64,000 bases of DNA from VXYL01 sp965199915. GTDB lineage: Bacteria; Pseudomonadota; Gammaproteobacteria; Pseudomonadales; Azotimanducaceae. The notes below the pieces were generated by a model. That model ran no database searches. It saw nothing but the letters and a program-made list of their open reading frames with translations, and was not told where the DNA came from. The DNA is taken from NCBI GenBank assembly GCA_965199915.1, contig OZ241348.1, forward strand, positions 4,340,001-4,404,000. The letters run 5' to 3'. The translations under genes and the position numbers were made by a program. Shown here piece by piece: positions 42,073 through 51,676 of the stretch. Position 1 is the first letter of the stretch. Each line of letters starts with the position of its first letter.

Positions 42073-44421
42073 TCAACCCTTCCGCAACGCCCGCCAAACG
42101 GTTTCCGCGGTGGCCGGCATCGCCAACTCCGCCACGCCCAGCGCATCGGTGACGGCGTTCATCACCGCCGCCGTGGAGCCGATGGCGCCGGCTTCGCCGC
42201 AGCCTTTCACACCGAGCGGATTGTGCGTGCAAGGGGTGGTGGTGGTGTCCACCACGAAACTCGGCAAATCGTCCGCTCTTGGCATGGCGTAGTCCATGTA
42301 GGAGCCGCTCAGGAGCTGCCCGGTTTCGTCGTACACGCCGTGTTCGAGCAGCGCTTGGCCGATGCCTTGCGCCAAGCCGCCATGCACTTGGCCTTCCACG
42401 ATCATCGGGTTCACGATGTGGCCAAAGTCGTCCACCGCCACGAAGCGGTCGATGCGCACCACGCCGGTCTGCGCATCCACTTCCACTTCGCAAATGTGCG
42501 CGCCGGCCGGATAGGTGAAGTTCGGCGGATCGTAGAACGTCTTTTCGGAAAGACCGGGTTCGAGTTCGTCCAAGGGATAGTTCGCCGGCACGTAGGCCGC
42601 GAACGCCACTTCGGCGAACGTGAGGGATTGGTTGGAATCCACCACTTGGAACGCGCCGTCCTCGAACGCCACTTGATCTTCGCTCGCTTCCAGCATGTGG
42701 GCGGCGATCTTCCTGCCTTTGGCGATGATCTTGTCCGTCGCCTTGACGATGGCCGAGCCGCCCACCGCCAACGAGCGCGAACCGTAGGTTCCGAGGGCGT
42801 AGTCCGAGCGGCCGGTGTCGCCGTGCAACACCGTCACGTTCTCGAACGGCACGCCGAGCTTGTCCGAGACGATCTGGGCGAAGGTGGTTTCGTGGCTTTG
42901 GCCGTGGCTGTGCGAGCCGGTGGTCACCGTGACGGAGCCGGTGACGTCCACGCGCACTTCGCCCACCTCGAAGAGCCCCACGCCGGCGCCCAGGGAAAGC
43001 GCCACCTGCGAAGGCGCGAGGCCGCACGCTTCGATGTAGCAGGAGAAGCCGATGCCGCGTTTCATGCCCCGCGCTTCGGATTCCGCCTTGCGGGCGGCAA
43101 AACCGGCGTAGTCCGCGTGGGCGAGGGCCTTGTCCAAGCTCGCTTCGTAGTCGCCCGTGTCGTAGGTGAGCGCAACCGGCGTTTCGTACGGAAAGTCCGC
43201 CGGCTGGATGAAGTTGCGGCGGCGCAAGTCCGCGGCGTCCATGCCGATTTCCCGCGCCGCGGTTTCCACCAAGCGTTCCACAACATAGGTGGCTTCGGGC
43301 CGGCCGGCGCCGCGATAGGCGTCCACCGGCGCGGTGTTGGTGAAGAGGGACTGCACTTCCACGTAGATCGCCGGGGTTTTGTACTGGCCCGCCAGCAAGG
43401 TGCCGTAGAGGTACGTCGGCACGCTGGAGGCGAAAGTGGAAAGGTACGCGCCCATGTTGGCCTTGGTGGCCACGCGCAGACCGAGGAATTCGCCGTCCTC
43501 GGCCAAGGCGAGTTCAGCGCGGGTGACGTGATCGCGCCCGTGCGCGTCGGTCAAGAATGATTCCGATCGTTCCGCCCGCCACTTCACCGGCCGGCGCACC
43601 TTGCCGGCCGCCCAAACCACCGCGGTTTCCTCCGCGTAGACGAAGATCTTGGAACCGAACCCGCCGCCGACATCGGGCGAAATCACGCGCAGCTTGGCTT
43701 CCGGCGCCACGTTCACGAACGCCGCCAACACCAAGCGTTCCAAGTGCGGATTTTGCGACGTGGTGTGCAGCGTGTAGGCGCCGGCGGCGGCGTCGTATTC
43801 GCCCAGCGCCGCGCGCGGCTCGATGGCGTTGGGAATGAGGCGGTTGTTCACGATGTGCAGGCGGGTGACATGGTGCGCGTTCGCAAACGCCGCTTCGGTG
43901 GCGGCTTGGTCGCCGAGTTCCCAGTCGTAGCACTGGTTGTTCGGCACCGTTTCGTGAATCTGGTCGGCGGCGGCGGCGCTCGCCAAGTCCACCACCGGCG
44001 GCAATTCCTCGAAATCCGCCTGCACCGCCTCCGCGCCGTTTCTGGCGGCTTCCCACGACTCGCCGATCACCACCGCGTAGGGTTCGCCAACGTAGTTCGC
44101 GCGCTCCACCGCGAGCGGCGGATGCGGCGGCTGCGCCATGTCCGAGCCGTCTTTGGACTTCACCATCCAGCCGCACGGCAAGTCGCCAATGCCGTCGGCC
44201 TGCAAGTCCGCGCCGGTGAACACCGCCACCACGCCCTCGGTGGCCGCCGCCCGGGCGGTGTCGATGGCGCGCAGTTTCGCCCGCGCGTGGGGCGAGCGCG
44301 CGAACGCCGCGTAGGTTTGCCCGTGGGCGCCCACGTCGTCCGTGTAGCGGCCCGCGCCGGTGATGAAGCGGGCGTCCTCCTTGCGCTTGACCGACGCCCC
44401 GATTCCCGTTTCCGATGCCAT
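42073..44421 (-). CDS. coxL: Molybdenum hydroxylase large subunit, form II CoxL-like
   Basis: 782 residues. Molybdopterin-cytosine-dinucleotide-type hydroxylase: GRYTDDV, VGEPYAVVIGES, VGGGFGSKIFVYAEE, then DAYRGAGRPEA around residue 370. Genuine form I CO dehydrogenases carry AYxCSFR at this place; AYRGAGR marks the form II branch, whose CO activity is unproven and whose substrates may be other aldehydes or heterocycles. C-terminal NPLGVKGCGEAGAIGS includes the conserved catalytic Glu. Acts as the large subunit of an (LMS)2 heterohexamer, cytoplasmic or membrane-attached through CoxG. Confidence 0.88.
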   Translation of the reverse strand: MASETGIGASVKRKEDARFITGAGRYTDDVGAHGQTYAAFARSPHARAKLRAIDTARAAATEGVVAVFTGADLQADGIGDLPCGWMVKSKDGSDMAQPPHPPLAVERANYVGEPYAVVIGESWEAARNGAEAVQADFEELPPVVDLASAAAADQIHETVPNNQCYDWELGDQAATEAAFANAHHVTRLHIVNNRLIPNAIEPRAALGEYDAAAGAYTLHTTSQNPHLERLVLAAFVNVAPEAKLRVISPDVGGGFGSKIFVYAEETAVVWAAGKVRRPVKWRAERSESFLTDAHGRDHVTRAELALAEDGEFLGLRVATKANMGAYLSTFASSVPTYLYGTLLAGQYKTPAIYVEVQSLFTNTAPVDAYRGAGRPEATYVVERLVETAAREIGMDAADLRRRNFIQPADFPYETPVALTYDTGDYEASLDKALAHADYAGFAARKAESEARGMKRGIGFSCYIEACGLAPSQVALSLGAGVGLFEVGEVRVDVTGSVTVTTGSHSHGQSHETTFAQIVSDKLGVPFENVTVLHGDTGRSDYALGTYGSRSLAVGGSAIVKATDKIIAKGRKIAAHMLEASEDQVAFEDGAFQVVDSNQSLTFAEVAFAAYVPANYPLDELEPGLSEKTFYDPPNFTYPAGAHICEVEVDAQTGVVRIDRFVAVDDFGHIVNPMIVEGQVHGGLAQGIGQALLEHGVYDETGQLLSGSYMDYAMPRADDLPSFVVDTTTTPCTHNPLGVKGCGEAGAIGSTAAVMNAVTDALGVAELAMPATAETVWRALRKG

Positions 44422-44454
44422 CGTCTTCCCCCGCCGTTCCCCGTAACGCCTGCT

Positions 44455-44922
<468 letters not shown>

Positions 44923-45054
44923 GAGTTCCCTCCCTTTTCCAGCCGGCCCAGCCTAGCCGCTGTCCAGCTCTGCCGAGCGTCCATTGCACCAAGCGCCGAA
45001 CACTTGTGCAAGATGCCGGGGCGCTCCGCCCGCGTGTGGGTGGAGCAATTGCGG

Positions 45055-45519
45055 CTACTCTGCCCGCGCACGGTTGGCTGCGAAATCCGCCACGAACCGC
45101 TCGAAGAAGCTGGCGGTCATCTTGCGCGCCGCTCCTTCCACCAGGCGCGAGCCGATCTGCGCCAGTTTGCCGCCGATCGCGCCCTCGATCTCATAGCGCA
45201 AGCCCGTTGCCGCGCCGCCGTCGAGTTCGTCAAGACGCACATTCGCCGTGCCCTTGGCGAATCCGGCCACGCCGCCTTTGACGCGCACGTCGAGTCGATA
45301 GCTTTCCAGCGGCACCACATCCGAAAGCGCGATGTCGGCGGTGAAGCCGGCGCGCACCGGCCCCACCTTGGCGCGCACATCCGCCACGAACGCGCCATCG
45401 CCCAGCGCGCGCATGGAGCGGCAGCCTTCCAGACAGCGCGCCAGCACCGCCGGATCGTTCAAGGCCCGCCACACCTCGGCGCGCGGCGCGGGTATGCGAT
45501 GTTCGCCGGATTGCCGCAA
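45055..45519 (-). CDS. coxG: CoxG-type SRPBCC protein
   Basis: 154 residues. SRPBCC/START-like fold opening with GEHRIPAPRAEVWRALNDPAVLARCLEGC, then GGKLAQIGSRLVEGAARKMTASFFERF at the C-terminus, the signature of CO dehydrogenase subunit G. In carboxydotrophs CoxG anchors the enzyme to the membrane. First gene of this unit, 132 bases before coxS. Start ATG 45519. Confidence 0.87.
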   Translation of the reverse strand: MRQSGEHRIPAPRAEVWRALNDPAVLARCLEGCRSMRALGDGAFVADVRAKVGPVRAGFTADIALSDVVPLESYRLDVRVKGGVAGFAKGTANVRLDELDGGAATGLRYEIEGAIGGKLAQIGSRLVEGAARKMTASFFERFVADFAANRARAE

Positions 45520-45623
45520 TGTCGCGTTGCCTCAACAAGGGCGTAGCAGTGGGAGTAATGTCGCACAATGGCAAGCTGTTGGGAACATCCGGCTCAAACG
45601 AGTCAGGTTTTTCGGCAAGGCAC

Positions 45624-45720
45624 GGAGTTTGCGGAGCAAACTCGAACGCGCCCGGCAGGGCGCGCCGCCCGGCAGGGCGCGCCGCCCGGCAGGGCGCGCC
45701 GCCCGGCAGGGCGCGCCTAG
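45624..45720 (+). repeat. Palindromic repeat family, copy C, with four 17-bp tandem units
   Basis: Left palindrome GGAGTTTGC-GGA-GCAAACTC at 45624-45642, then four exact tandem copies of a 17-base unit (CGCCCGGCAGGGCGCGC) at 45649-45716, each able to form a GC-rich hairpin. The stop codon TAG of the next minus-strand gene lies at its right edge. Could act as a bidirectional terminator between the two convergent transcripts' ends or as a REP-type element. Confidence 0.85.
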
Positions 45721-46901
45721 CCAGCGGAGTCCGCCCCGCGGCGGCGGTCGCCCAACAGCCACTCTCCGGGCCCGGGTTGCGCGCGGCGGAGGTGGGCGAA
45801 ACGGAACCCGAAAGGTCGGCCTCCCCAAGCGTACGCGCCCAGGGCAACGCCGCCATCCGCATGCGCGTACCACCCCACGCCGAGTGCGCCGAATGCAAGC
45901 CAACCCGCGGCGAACAACCCCAAAGACACCAAGCCCAGCGCGCCGCAACCGACGGAGAACAACCCGATTGGAAAGACGCCCAAGCTCAAGACCCCAATCG
46001 GGATCACCCCCAGCGCGATCACGCCGGTGGGTTGCTGACCGATGGCGATCACGCCACGAGGCCGCTCGCCGATGCTGATCCAGCGCCACGGCTCGTCGTT
46101 TGGCGCGATCAACTCGCGCCAGCCCAACAGTCCCGCGTCCCACGCCTGCGGGTCCAAAACGCCGAGACCAGCCAGAAGGATGACGGGGCCGCAACTGCCG
46201 ATCAAGACTCCGGCCACGACCACGAACTGAAATGGGAACCGTCCACCAGCGCGGGACAGCCATTCTGCCAACGGCGGCAAGGCGGCGTGTTTGCGTCTTG
46301 TGATTCGCTCCTCTGTCGGGGCGACCATTGATGTCTGAGCGACCATTGAGGATGTGCGCTGAGCGCGCACGAAGGGGCCGCAACTGTGCGCGAAGAAGTA
46401 GCCGTACGCTCGGTGTCCCCACGCATACGCGCCCACCGAGCCACCTTCTGCGTATGCGTACCAGCCAAGGCTTACGCCGCCGAAAGAGAGCCATCCAGCG
46501 CTTGCCGGCCCCAAGGAGACGAAACCCACCGCGCAAGCGCCTGTGGCAAAGACTCCAAACGAGACAGGACCCGCGCTGAACACCCCCACCGGGAGCAGAC
46601 CTATTGCGACCACGCCTGTGGGTTGCTGACCCACGGCGATCAGGCCAACGGACCGTGCGCCGATGCTGATCCAACCCCTCGCGTTCTCGCCCTGCGCCAG
46701 CAACGGCCAACCCCACAGTTTGCCGTCATCAGGGACGAGCAGGTTTGAGGGACCATGCAGGACGAGCAGAAACGCAACGGTGGCCACCGCGAACGCGGCG
46801 ACCAAGAAAACACCGTATCGGAAACGAATCCGCTCCCCGTCGGCTTCCAACCGCTTGGCCACCGCCGGAAGGCTGCTGTGGCCAAATCTCGCAATCGACA
46901 T
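45717..46901 (-). CDS. Membrane protein with glycine-rich GVIAIG repeats
   Basis: 394 residues from ATG 46901 (the extension to GTG 46937 overlaps the LLM gene's stop). Two copies of one module: a membrane helix (VFLVAAFAVATVAFLLVL and FVVVAGVLIGSCGPVILL), then WG/W-x-ISIG followed by 9-10 short repeats of the type GVIAIGQQPTGVIALGVIPIG, ending WLSFGGVSLGWYAYAEGGSVGAYAWG. The repeats have a 7-8-residue period with hydrophobic positions and could form a beta-solenoid. Duplication within the gene is plain. No known function; probably inner-membrane with the solenoid outside or inside unknown. Confidence 0.7.
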   Translation of the reverse strand: MSIARFGHSSLPAVAKRLEADGERIRFRYGVFLVAAFAVATVAFLLVLHGPSNLLVPDDGKLWGWPLLAQGENARGWISIGARSVGLIAVGQQPTGVVAIGLLPVGVFSAGPVSFGVFATGACAVGFVSLGPASAGWLSFGGVSLGWYAYAEGGSVGAYAWGHRAYGYFFAHSCGPFVRAQRTSSMVAQTSMVAPTEERITRRKHAALPPLAEWLSRAGGRFPFQFVVVAGVLIGSCGPVILLAGLGVLDPQAWDAGLLGWRELIAPNDEPWRWISIGERPRGVIAIGQQPTGVIALGVIPIGVLSLGVFPIGLFSVGCGALGLVSLGLFAAGWLAFGALGVGWYAHADGGVALGAYAWGGRPFGFRFAHLRRAQPGPGEWLLGDRRRGADSAG

Positions 46902-46933
46902 GGTGCTTGCCCCGCCCGTCGCTGGCACCAGTT

Positions 46934-47929
46934 TCACCCAAGAAATGCTTCCAGCCTATGGCTGGCTTGCCCCACGTCGCCGCCGGGCATCTGCACCAGT
47001 TGCAGCTCGGCGCCGGCGGCGGCGCGCGCCGCCAGTTGCTCGGCCACCGCGTCCGCGGGGCCGATCACTTGGATCTCGCGCACCATGCGCTCGGAGATGG
47101 CCCGCAACGCTTCGTCCATGTCGCGGCCATTCGCCCATGCGGCGCGGGAAGCGGTCACCTCCGCCTCGAAGCCGTTGGCCGCCAGCATGTTCCAGTAGAA
47201 GTCGCCCATGCGGTTGATGTAGTGGAAGAGCGGCTGCCGCGCCGCCCGCCACTGCGCTTCGTCGTTGTCGCCGTCCAACAGGTAGACGTTCGTGAACGGC
47301 GCGATGGTCACGGCGTCCGGCACCCGACCTGCGGCGACGGACGCATCGCGCAGGTTCTCGCGCAGCGTGGCGAACCGACCGCGCGGCCAGTGGATGGGGA
47401 AGATGCCGTCCGCGATGGCACCGGTCTGGCGGATGGACTTGGGCGTGATGGCGGCGATGTAGATGGGCACGTGGCCGCGCGGCCGGTCGTAGTCCAGCCG
47501 AAAGCCGCGGCGCATGGAGAAAATCCGCCCCTCGTAGTTCAGCTGGTCGCCCTTGATGAGCGTGTTGATGATGTCCACGTACTCGCGAATGCGGCGCAGC
47601 GGCGTTTGAAAAGGCGCGCCGTGGAAGTGTTCGATCACGCGGTGTCCGGAAGACCCTAGACCGCACACCATGCGCCCGCCGGACAGCATCTCCAAAGCGG
47701 CGAACTCCTGGGCGATAGCCGCCGGCGAGCGCGAATAGACGTTGAGAATGGACGTGCCGATTTGGATGCGTTCCGTATGCAACGCCAAGATGGTCATCCA
47801 AGGCACCGTGGACGGTCCCCACGCTTCGCCGGTGGCGACCAATTCGTAGCCGAGCGACTCGGCGATGCGCACCTTCTCCACGGACTCGCGCCAGTCGCGA
47901 CCGGCGCCGGCCAACACTCCCAACCTCAT
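46934..47929 (-). CDS. LLM-class flavin-dependent oxidoreductase
   Basis: 331 residues. Bacterial luciferase-like TIM barrel: MRLGVLAGAGRDWRESVEKV, ESLGYELVATGEAWG, RIQIGTSILNVYSRSPAAIAQEFAALEMLSGGRMVCGLG, and GHVPIYIAAITPKSIRQTGAIADG, the F420/FMN-binding pattern of the F420-dependent branch. Cytoplasmic. Cofactor (F420 or FMNH2) and substrate are not decidable by eye. The stop overlaps the GTG just ahead of the next gene, suggesting coupling. Divergent from the GPH transporter with 142 bases between. Confidence 0.85.
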   Translation of the reverse strand: MRLGVLAGAGRDWRESVEKVRIAESLGYELVATGEAWGPSTVPWMTILALHTERIQIGTSILNVYSRSPAAIAQEFAALEMLSGGRMVCGLGSSGHRVIEHFHGAPFQTPLRRIREYVDIINTLIKGDQLNYEGRIFSMRRGFRLDYDRPRGHVPIYIAAITPKSIRQTGAIADGIFPIHWPRGRFATLRENLRDASVAAGRVPDAVTIAPFTNVYLLDGDNDEAQWRAARQPLFHYINRMGDFYWNMLAANGFEAEVTASRAAWANGRDMDEALRAISERMVREIQVIGPADAVAEQLAARAAAGAELQLVQMPGGDVGQASHRLEAFLG

Positions 47930-48071
47930 GCGTCATCCTCTTGCCACTGTTGGCGACAGTCTACTATTGGCGGCGTTGACTGTTTTCGACGGCGCACGGA
48001 CGGCACGCAACTGCAAGGCGCTTGCCGCCGGCAGCGCGGTTCGCGTGCCAGCCGTCCGCAGCGATGCTGCT

Positions 48072-49556
48072 ATGCTCGCCCGCGTGAGCGAACCTCCGGT
48101 CAACGCCCGTCAAGTGCCGTTCTCCAGCAAACTGGCGTTCGGGGTGGGCCAGTTCGCCGAAGGGCTCAAGAACACGGCGTTCGCGCTGTTCGTGCTCTTT
48201 TACTACAACCAAGTTCACGGGCTGCCGGGCACGGTCACCGGCGCGGCGCTATTCATCGCCTTGTTGTTCGACGCGGTGACAGACCCGGTGGCCGGGTCGC
48301 TGTCGGACAACTGGAAGGGGAGGCTGGGCCGTCGCCACCCGTTCATGTACGCCTCCGCGCTGCCGCTTGGGTTGGCGTTCTTCGGCCTGTTTTCGCCGCC
48401 GAACGGCCTTGGTCAAATCGGCTTGTTCGCTTGGTTGACGACGTTCGCCATCCTCACGCGGGGCGCGATGACCCTCTACCACGTGCCCCACTTGGCGCTC
48501 GGCGCCGAGATGACGCAGGATTTCAACGAGCGCACGCGCATCGTCGCGTATCGGCAGTTCTTCGCGGCCCTAGGCGCCGCCGCCGTGTTCGCCATTGGTT
48601 TCGGCTGGTTCTTCGCCGAGTCGCGGGGCGGGCGGCTTGGCGCGGAGAACTACCCGCCGTTCGCCCTCGTGCTTGCGGCGCTGATGGTGGCGACGGTCTG
48701 GTATTCGGCCTTCGGCACGCAGAAAGAGGTGCCCTTCCTGCTGAAACTGACGCCGAAACCCAAGCGAAACCCGGTCGTGCAGTTGTGGCTGGACTTGGCG
48801 GCCGGGTTCACGAACCGCTCCTTCCGCTGGCTGTTCCTGGGTGTTCTGGTGGTGTTCGTGATGGCGGGCGTGAACAGCGCCTTGGACTTGTACATGCTCG
48901 AATACTTCTGGGAACTCACCGGCATCGACATGTTGTGGGTGCTCATGGCATCCGTTGTGGGGTTGATGGTGGGCGCGTTCTTCACCCACCTGCTGCTGCG
49001 CCGGGCCGAAAAACGTCTAGGCCTGCTGCTCGGCACCGGAGTGTGGGCCGTTTGCCAAGTGGCGCCGGTGGTGCTTCGCCTGTTGGAGTTCTTGCCCGCC
49101 AACGGCGATTTCGCCTTGTTCTGCACCCTGTTCGGTTTCAAGTTCGTCCAAGGCGTGATTCTGCAGCAAGCCTATGTCGCGTTTGGCTCCATGATGGCGG
49201 ACGTGGCGGACGAGCACGAACTGCAGGCCGGCGAGCGGCAGGAGGGCATCTTCTTCGGCGCGGTCGCGTTCTCGGCCAAGGCCACCTCCGGCTTCGGCAC
49301 GCTCATCGGCGGCGTTGGCTTGGACGTCATCGGCTGGCCCCGGGGCGAAGACGTGGGCGTGCGTGTGGAGGTGTCGCCCGAAACCTTGGTCGATCTCGGC
49401 ATCCTCTATGGCCCGGTGGTGGCGGGCTTTTCGGTGGTGGCGATCTGGTGTTTCACCCGCTACGACTTGACGCGCGCGCGCCACGCCCGCATTCGGGCGG
49501 CATTGCTTGCGCGCGGACGGGAGGCGCGGCCCATCGCCGCGCCGGTCACGCGGTAA
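48072..49556 (+). CDS. MFS transporter of the GPH (glycoside-pentoside-hexuronide) family
   Basis: About 494 residues from ATG 48072 (GTG at 48084 possible). Twelve membrane helices; LAFGVGQFAEGLKNTAFALFVLFYYNQVHGLPG opens the family and DAVTDPVAGSLSDNWKGRLGRRHPFMYASALP is the GPH loop 2-3 signature. ADVADEHELQAGERQEGIFFGA is the C-terminal domain motif of the same family. Cation-coupled uptake of sugars or related compounds across the inner membrane; substrate unknown. No sugar catabolic genes adjoin. Confidence 0.87.
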   Translation: MLARVSEPPVNARQVPFSSKLAFGVGQFAEGLKNTAFALFVLFYYNQVHGLPGTVTGAALFIALLFDAVTDPVAGSLSDNWKGRLGRRHPFMYASALPLGLAFFGLFSPPNGLGQIGLFAWLTTFAILTRGAMTLYHVPHLALGAEMTQDFNERTRIVAYRQFFAALGAAAVFAIGFGWFFAESRGGRLGAENYPPFALVLAALMVATVWYSAFGTQKEVPFLLKLTPKPKRNPVVQLWLDLAAGFTNRSFRWLFLGVLVVFVMAGVNSALDLYMLEYFWELTGIDMLWVLMASVVGLMVGAFFTHLLLRRAEKRLGLLLGTGVWAVCQVAPVVLRLLEFLPANGDFALFCTLFGFKFVQGVILQQAYVAFGSMMADVADEHELQAGERQEGIFFGAVAFSAKATSGFGTLIGGVGLDVIGWPRGEDVGVRVEVSPETLVDLGILYGPVVAGFSVVAIWCFTRYDLTRARHARIRAALLARGREARPIAAPVTR

Positions 49557-49644
49557 ACCGGGCGGCGGAGCGGCGTCAGCGGACCAAGCCAACCGCGCGG
49601 CGCCGCGCACGGCGCATTGCGGCGGTTCGACGGGCTGACGGGCT

Positions 49645-50319
49645 CTATTTCTTCGCGCCTTGTTGTTTCCGCCGCACCGCGGCCTCGCTCGCCTGCGCCG
49701 CGACCTTGCCCCAGTAGAACATGACGGCGGCGCGGCGGGGCGCGCCGGTTTGGTTCTGACCGCTCCAATGCACGGTGCGCGCGTCGTGTATGAAGGCGTC
49801 GCCAGGCGCGGCTTCCATGGCCACGGCATCCGCTTTGTAGGCGCTGATGTCGAGGCCGACTTTGGACTCGAAGTGCCGCTTGTGCGAGTGCCGCAAGTAG
49901 TAGAGGCAACCGCTCTGATGCGAAACCGGATCCAGCGCGATCCACATGGTTGCGCCCACGCGGTGCGCGGGGCCGCCCACCGCGTCGAAATGGGGATCGA
50001 TGCGGTCTTCTTTGCCGGGGCGTTTGTCGAAGGAGCCGAAGGTCGCGGGCACCAGCGCATCCTCCACCAAGGCTTCGATCAACGGCACTTGCGGGCCGTG
50101 GTGCAGGTAGTCGAACGCCCAAGGGTCGTGCTGCTGGAGATTCTTCCGCACGGCGGCGTACTTGCCGTTCGCCGCGGCGTCGCTCGGCGCGCGCTCCACC
50201 AGCCGCAACGTGCGCGACTTGAAATCCTCCAAGTCCGACGGAGGAAGGTAGCCGCGCAACACCACAAACCCGTCTTCGTCGAACGTGTGCTTGAGCGCGT
50301 TGATGTCCAGATCCTGCAT
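49645..50319 (-). CDS. Phytanoyl-CoA dioxygenase (PhyH) family protein
   Basis: 224 residues from ATG 50319. Fe(II)/2-oxoglutarate dioxygenase fold: FDEDGFVVLRGYLPPSDLEDFKS start, iron ligands DPHFDAVGG (HxD) and HDARTVHWSGQN (distal His), then PRRAAVMFYW with the 2-oxoglutarate-binding Arg. Cytoplasmic hydroxylase; substrate unknown, families of this kind modify lipids, ectoine or secondary metabolites. C-terminal basic tail. Convergent with the transporter gene, 88 bases apart. Confidence 0.85.
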   Translation of the reverse strand: MQDLDINALKHTFDEDGFVVLRGYLPPSDLEDFKSRTLRLVERAPSDAAANGKYAAVRKNLQQHDPWAFDYLHHGPQVPLIEALVEDALVPATFGSFDKRPGKEDRIDPHFDAVGGPAHRVGATMWIALDPVSHQSGCLYYLRHSHKRHFESKVGLDISAYKADAVAMEAAPGDAFIHDARTVHWSGQNQTGAPRRAAVMFYWGKVAAQASEAAVRRKQQGAKK

Positions 50320-50358
50320 GGCGTTCCCCCCGGTGAGAAAGACCAATTATAGAACGTA

Positions 50359-51177
50359 TCAACGGGCGCGTTCCGCCGGTTTTTCAGTGGCCAGCCGGAT
50401 GTCCACGCCGACGGGGCAGTGATCCGAGCCCGCCACCTGCGGCCAGACGAACGCCCGCGCCACCCGCCGCTGCGCGCTGGGCGACGCGAGCACGTAGTCG
50501 ATGCGCCAGCCCACGTTGTCCGCCCGGGCGTTGCCCCACTGCCGCCACCAGGTGTAGTGGCCGGCCTCGCCCGGGTGCTCGCGGCGAAAAGTGTCGCTCC
50601 AGCCGGCGTCGATCCAGCGCGACAGCTCGGCGCGCTCCTCCGGCAGAAAACCGCTGGTTTTCGCGTTGCTCTTGGGCCGCGCCAAATCGAGTTCGGTGTG
50701 GGCGGTGTTGTAGTCGCCCAGCGCGAACACCGGGCCGCGCCGCCGCAACGCCTGCAGCTTGTCGAACAGCGTTCGGTAGAAGCCGAGTTTGTACGGCACG
50801 CGGCTGTTGTCGCGATCTTTGCCGCTGCCCTTGGGAAAGTACGCGTTGGCGATCGCCATGCGTCCGAAGTGGGCGATCACCAAACGCCCTTCCACATCGT
50901 ATTCGGGAACGCCGAGGCGCGTTTCCACCTTGTTCGGCGCCACGCGCGAGAACAGCGCCACGCCGCTGTAGCCTTTGCGCTCGGCGGGAGAATACGCAAC
51001 GTGCCAACCAGCGGGCGCCCGCGCCTCGGGCGGCAACTGTTCGGGAAAGGCGCGCAGCTCTTGAATGCCAACCACATCCGCGCCCGATGTTTCCAGGAAA
51101 TCGAGGAACCCCTTCCGCAAACAAGCGCGCAAGCCGTTGACGTTCCAACTGACCAGGCGCGCCCTTGCGGAGCGCAC
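50359..51177 (-). CDS. xthA: Exodeoxyribonuclease III family AP endonuclease
   Basis: About 272 residues if started at GTG 51177. EEP nuclease fold: LVSWNVNGLRACLRKGFLDFL, DVVGIQELRAF (metal Glu), GYSGVALFSR, FALGDYNTAHTELDLA (GDxN), YTWWRQWGNARADNVGWRIDYVL, and SDHCPVGVDI with the catalytic Asp-His. It cleaves AP sites and 3'-blocked ends. The start is obscured: an element of the palindromic repeat family (51154-51212) overlaps the 5' end, and no ATG lies ahead of LVSWNVNG; GTG 51177 falls within the repeat. About 40 bases separate it from phyH. Confidence 0.88.
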   Translation of the reverse strand: MRSARARLVSWNVNGLRACLRKGFLDFLETSGADVVGIQELRAFPEQLPPEARAPAGWHVAYSPAERKGYSGVALFSRVAPNKVETRLGVPEYDVEGRLVIAHFGRMAIANAYFPKGSGKDRDNSRVPYKLGFYRTLFDKLQALRRRGPVFALGDYNTAHTELDLARPKSNAKTSGFLPEERAELSRWIDAGWSDTFRREHPGEAGHYTWWRQWGNARADNVGWRIDYVLASPSAQRRVARAFVWPQVAGSDHCPVGVDIRLATEKPAERAR

Positions 51178-51212
51178 CCTAGCAGGCGCGTCGGAGTTTG
51201 CTGCGCAAACTC
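51154..51212 (-). repeat. Palindromic repeat family, copy D
   Basis: Reading the minus strand: GAGTTTGCGCAGCAAACTC, then CGACGCGCC and AGGGTGCGC, ending GCAAGGGCGCGCC. Same element as copies B and C in the opposite orientation. It covers the apparent start region of the exonuclease III gene. Confidence 0.7.
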
Positions 51213-51275
51213 GATGCTTGTCGTGAGACTTGGCTCGTCTGTGAAACGTCAACCGTTCCAAGGGATCTTAGTCAG

Positions 51276-51641
51276 TTAGTGGTGCCGCTTTTGACCGCAT
51301 GTGAAGTCGAATGTGTGTCCGCCCGGCGCACTGTCGTCCTTCGTCACGCCAAAGGATGCCCTAGTGACCTTTGGGCATTCGCCTTTGTTGTGCTCAGCCA
51401 CCGCGCACATCGTAACCCGGTCCTCGTTGGAGAGTCTCCAATCGTCGCCGGGATCGTCACAGCTAAAGTCCGGCCCAATGCCGCGAATGTAGAATCTCAT
51501 GACCCCGTCGGACCAGTCGACGTAGCCGTGATGATCGTGGCAACCCGCGAGAAACAAGGCGAGGCTGCAGGCGATCGCTCCGCGAACTCTCCCTTGCGAG
51601 GGCAGGCCCCTCGCGCACCCTGCCGAGTGGCTCTTTTTCAT
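51276..51641 (-). CDS. Small lipoprotein
   Basis: 121 residues from ATG 51641 (MKKSHSAGCARG). The signal region ends in SLALFLAGC, a lipobox, so Cys would be lipidated and the protein anchored in the membrane facing the periplasm. After it, HDHHGYVDWSDG and four further cysteines (CDDPG, CAVAE, CPKV, CGQK) that may pair. No known family. Lower GC than neighbours. Confidence 0.6.
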   Translation of the reverse strand: MKKSHSAGCARGLPSQGRVRGAIACSLALFLAGCHDHHGYVDWSDGVMRFYIRGIGPDFSCDDPGDDWRLSNEDRVTMCAVAEHNKGECPKVTRASFGVTKDDSAPGGHTFDFTCGQKRHH

Positions 51642-51676
51642 GTCCAACACCTCCATCCTCCTTCATCAAGCAACCT

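Noticed and set aside
42059..42146. Longer N-terminus for the FAD subunit gene
   Set aside because: The extension overlaps the end of the large subunit gene and lacks similarity; MYAFHYHKP is the family start.
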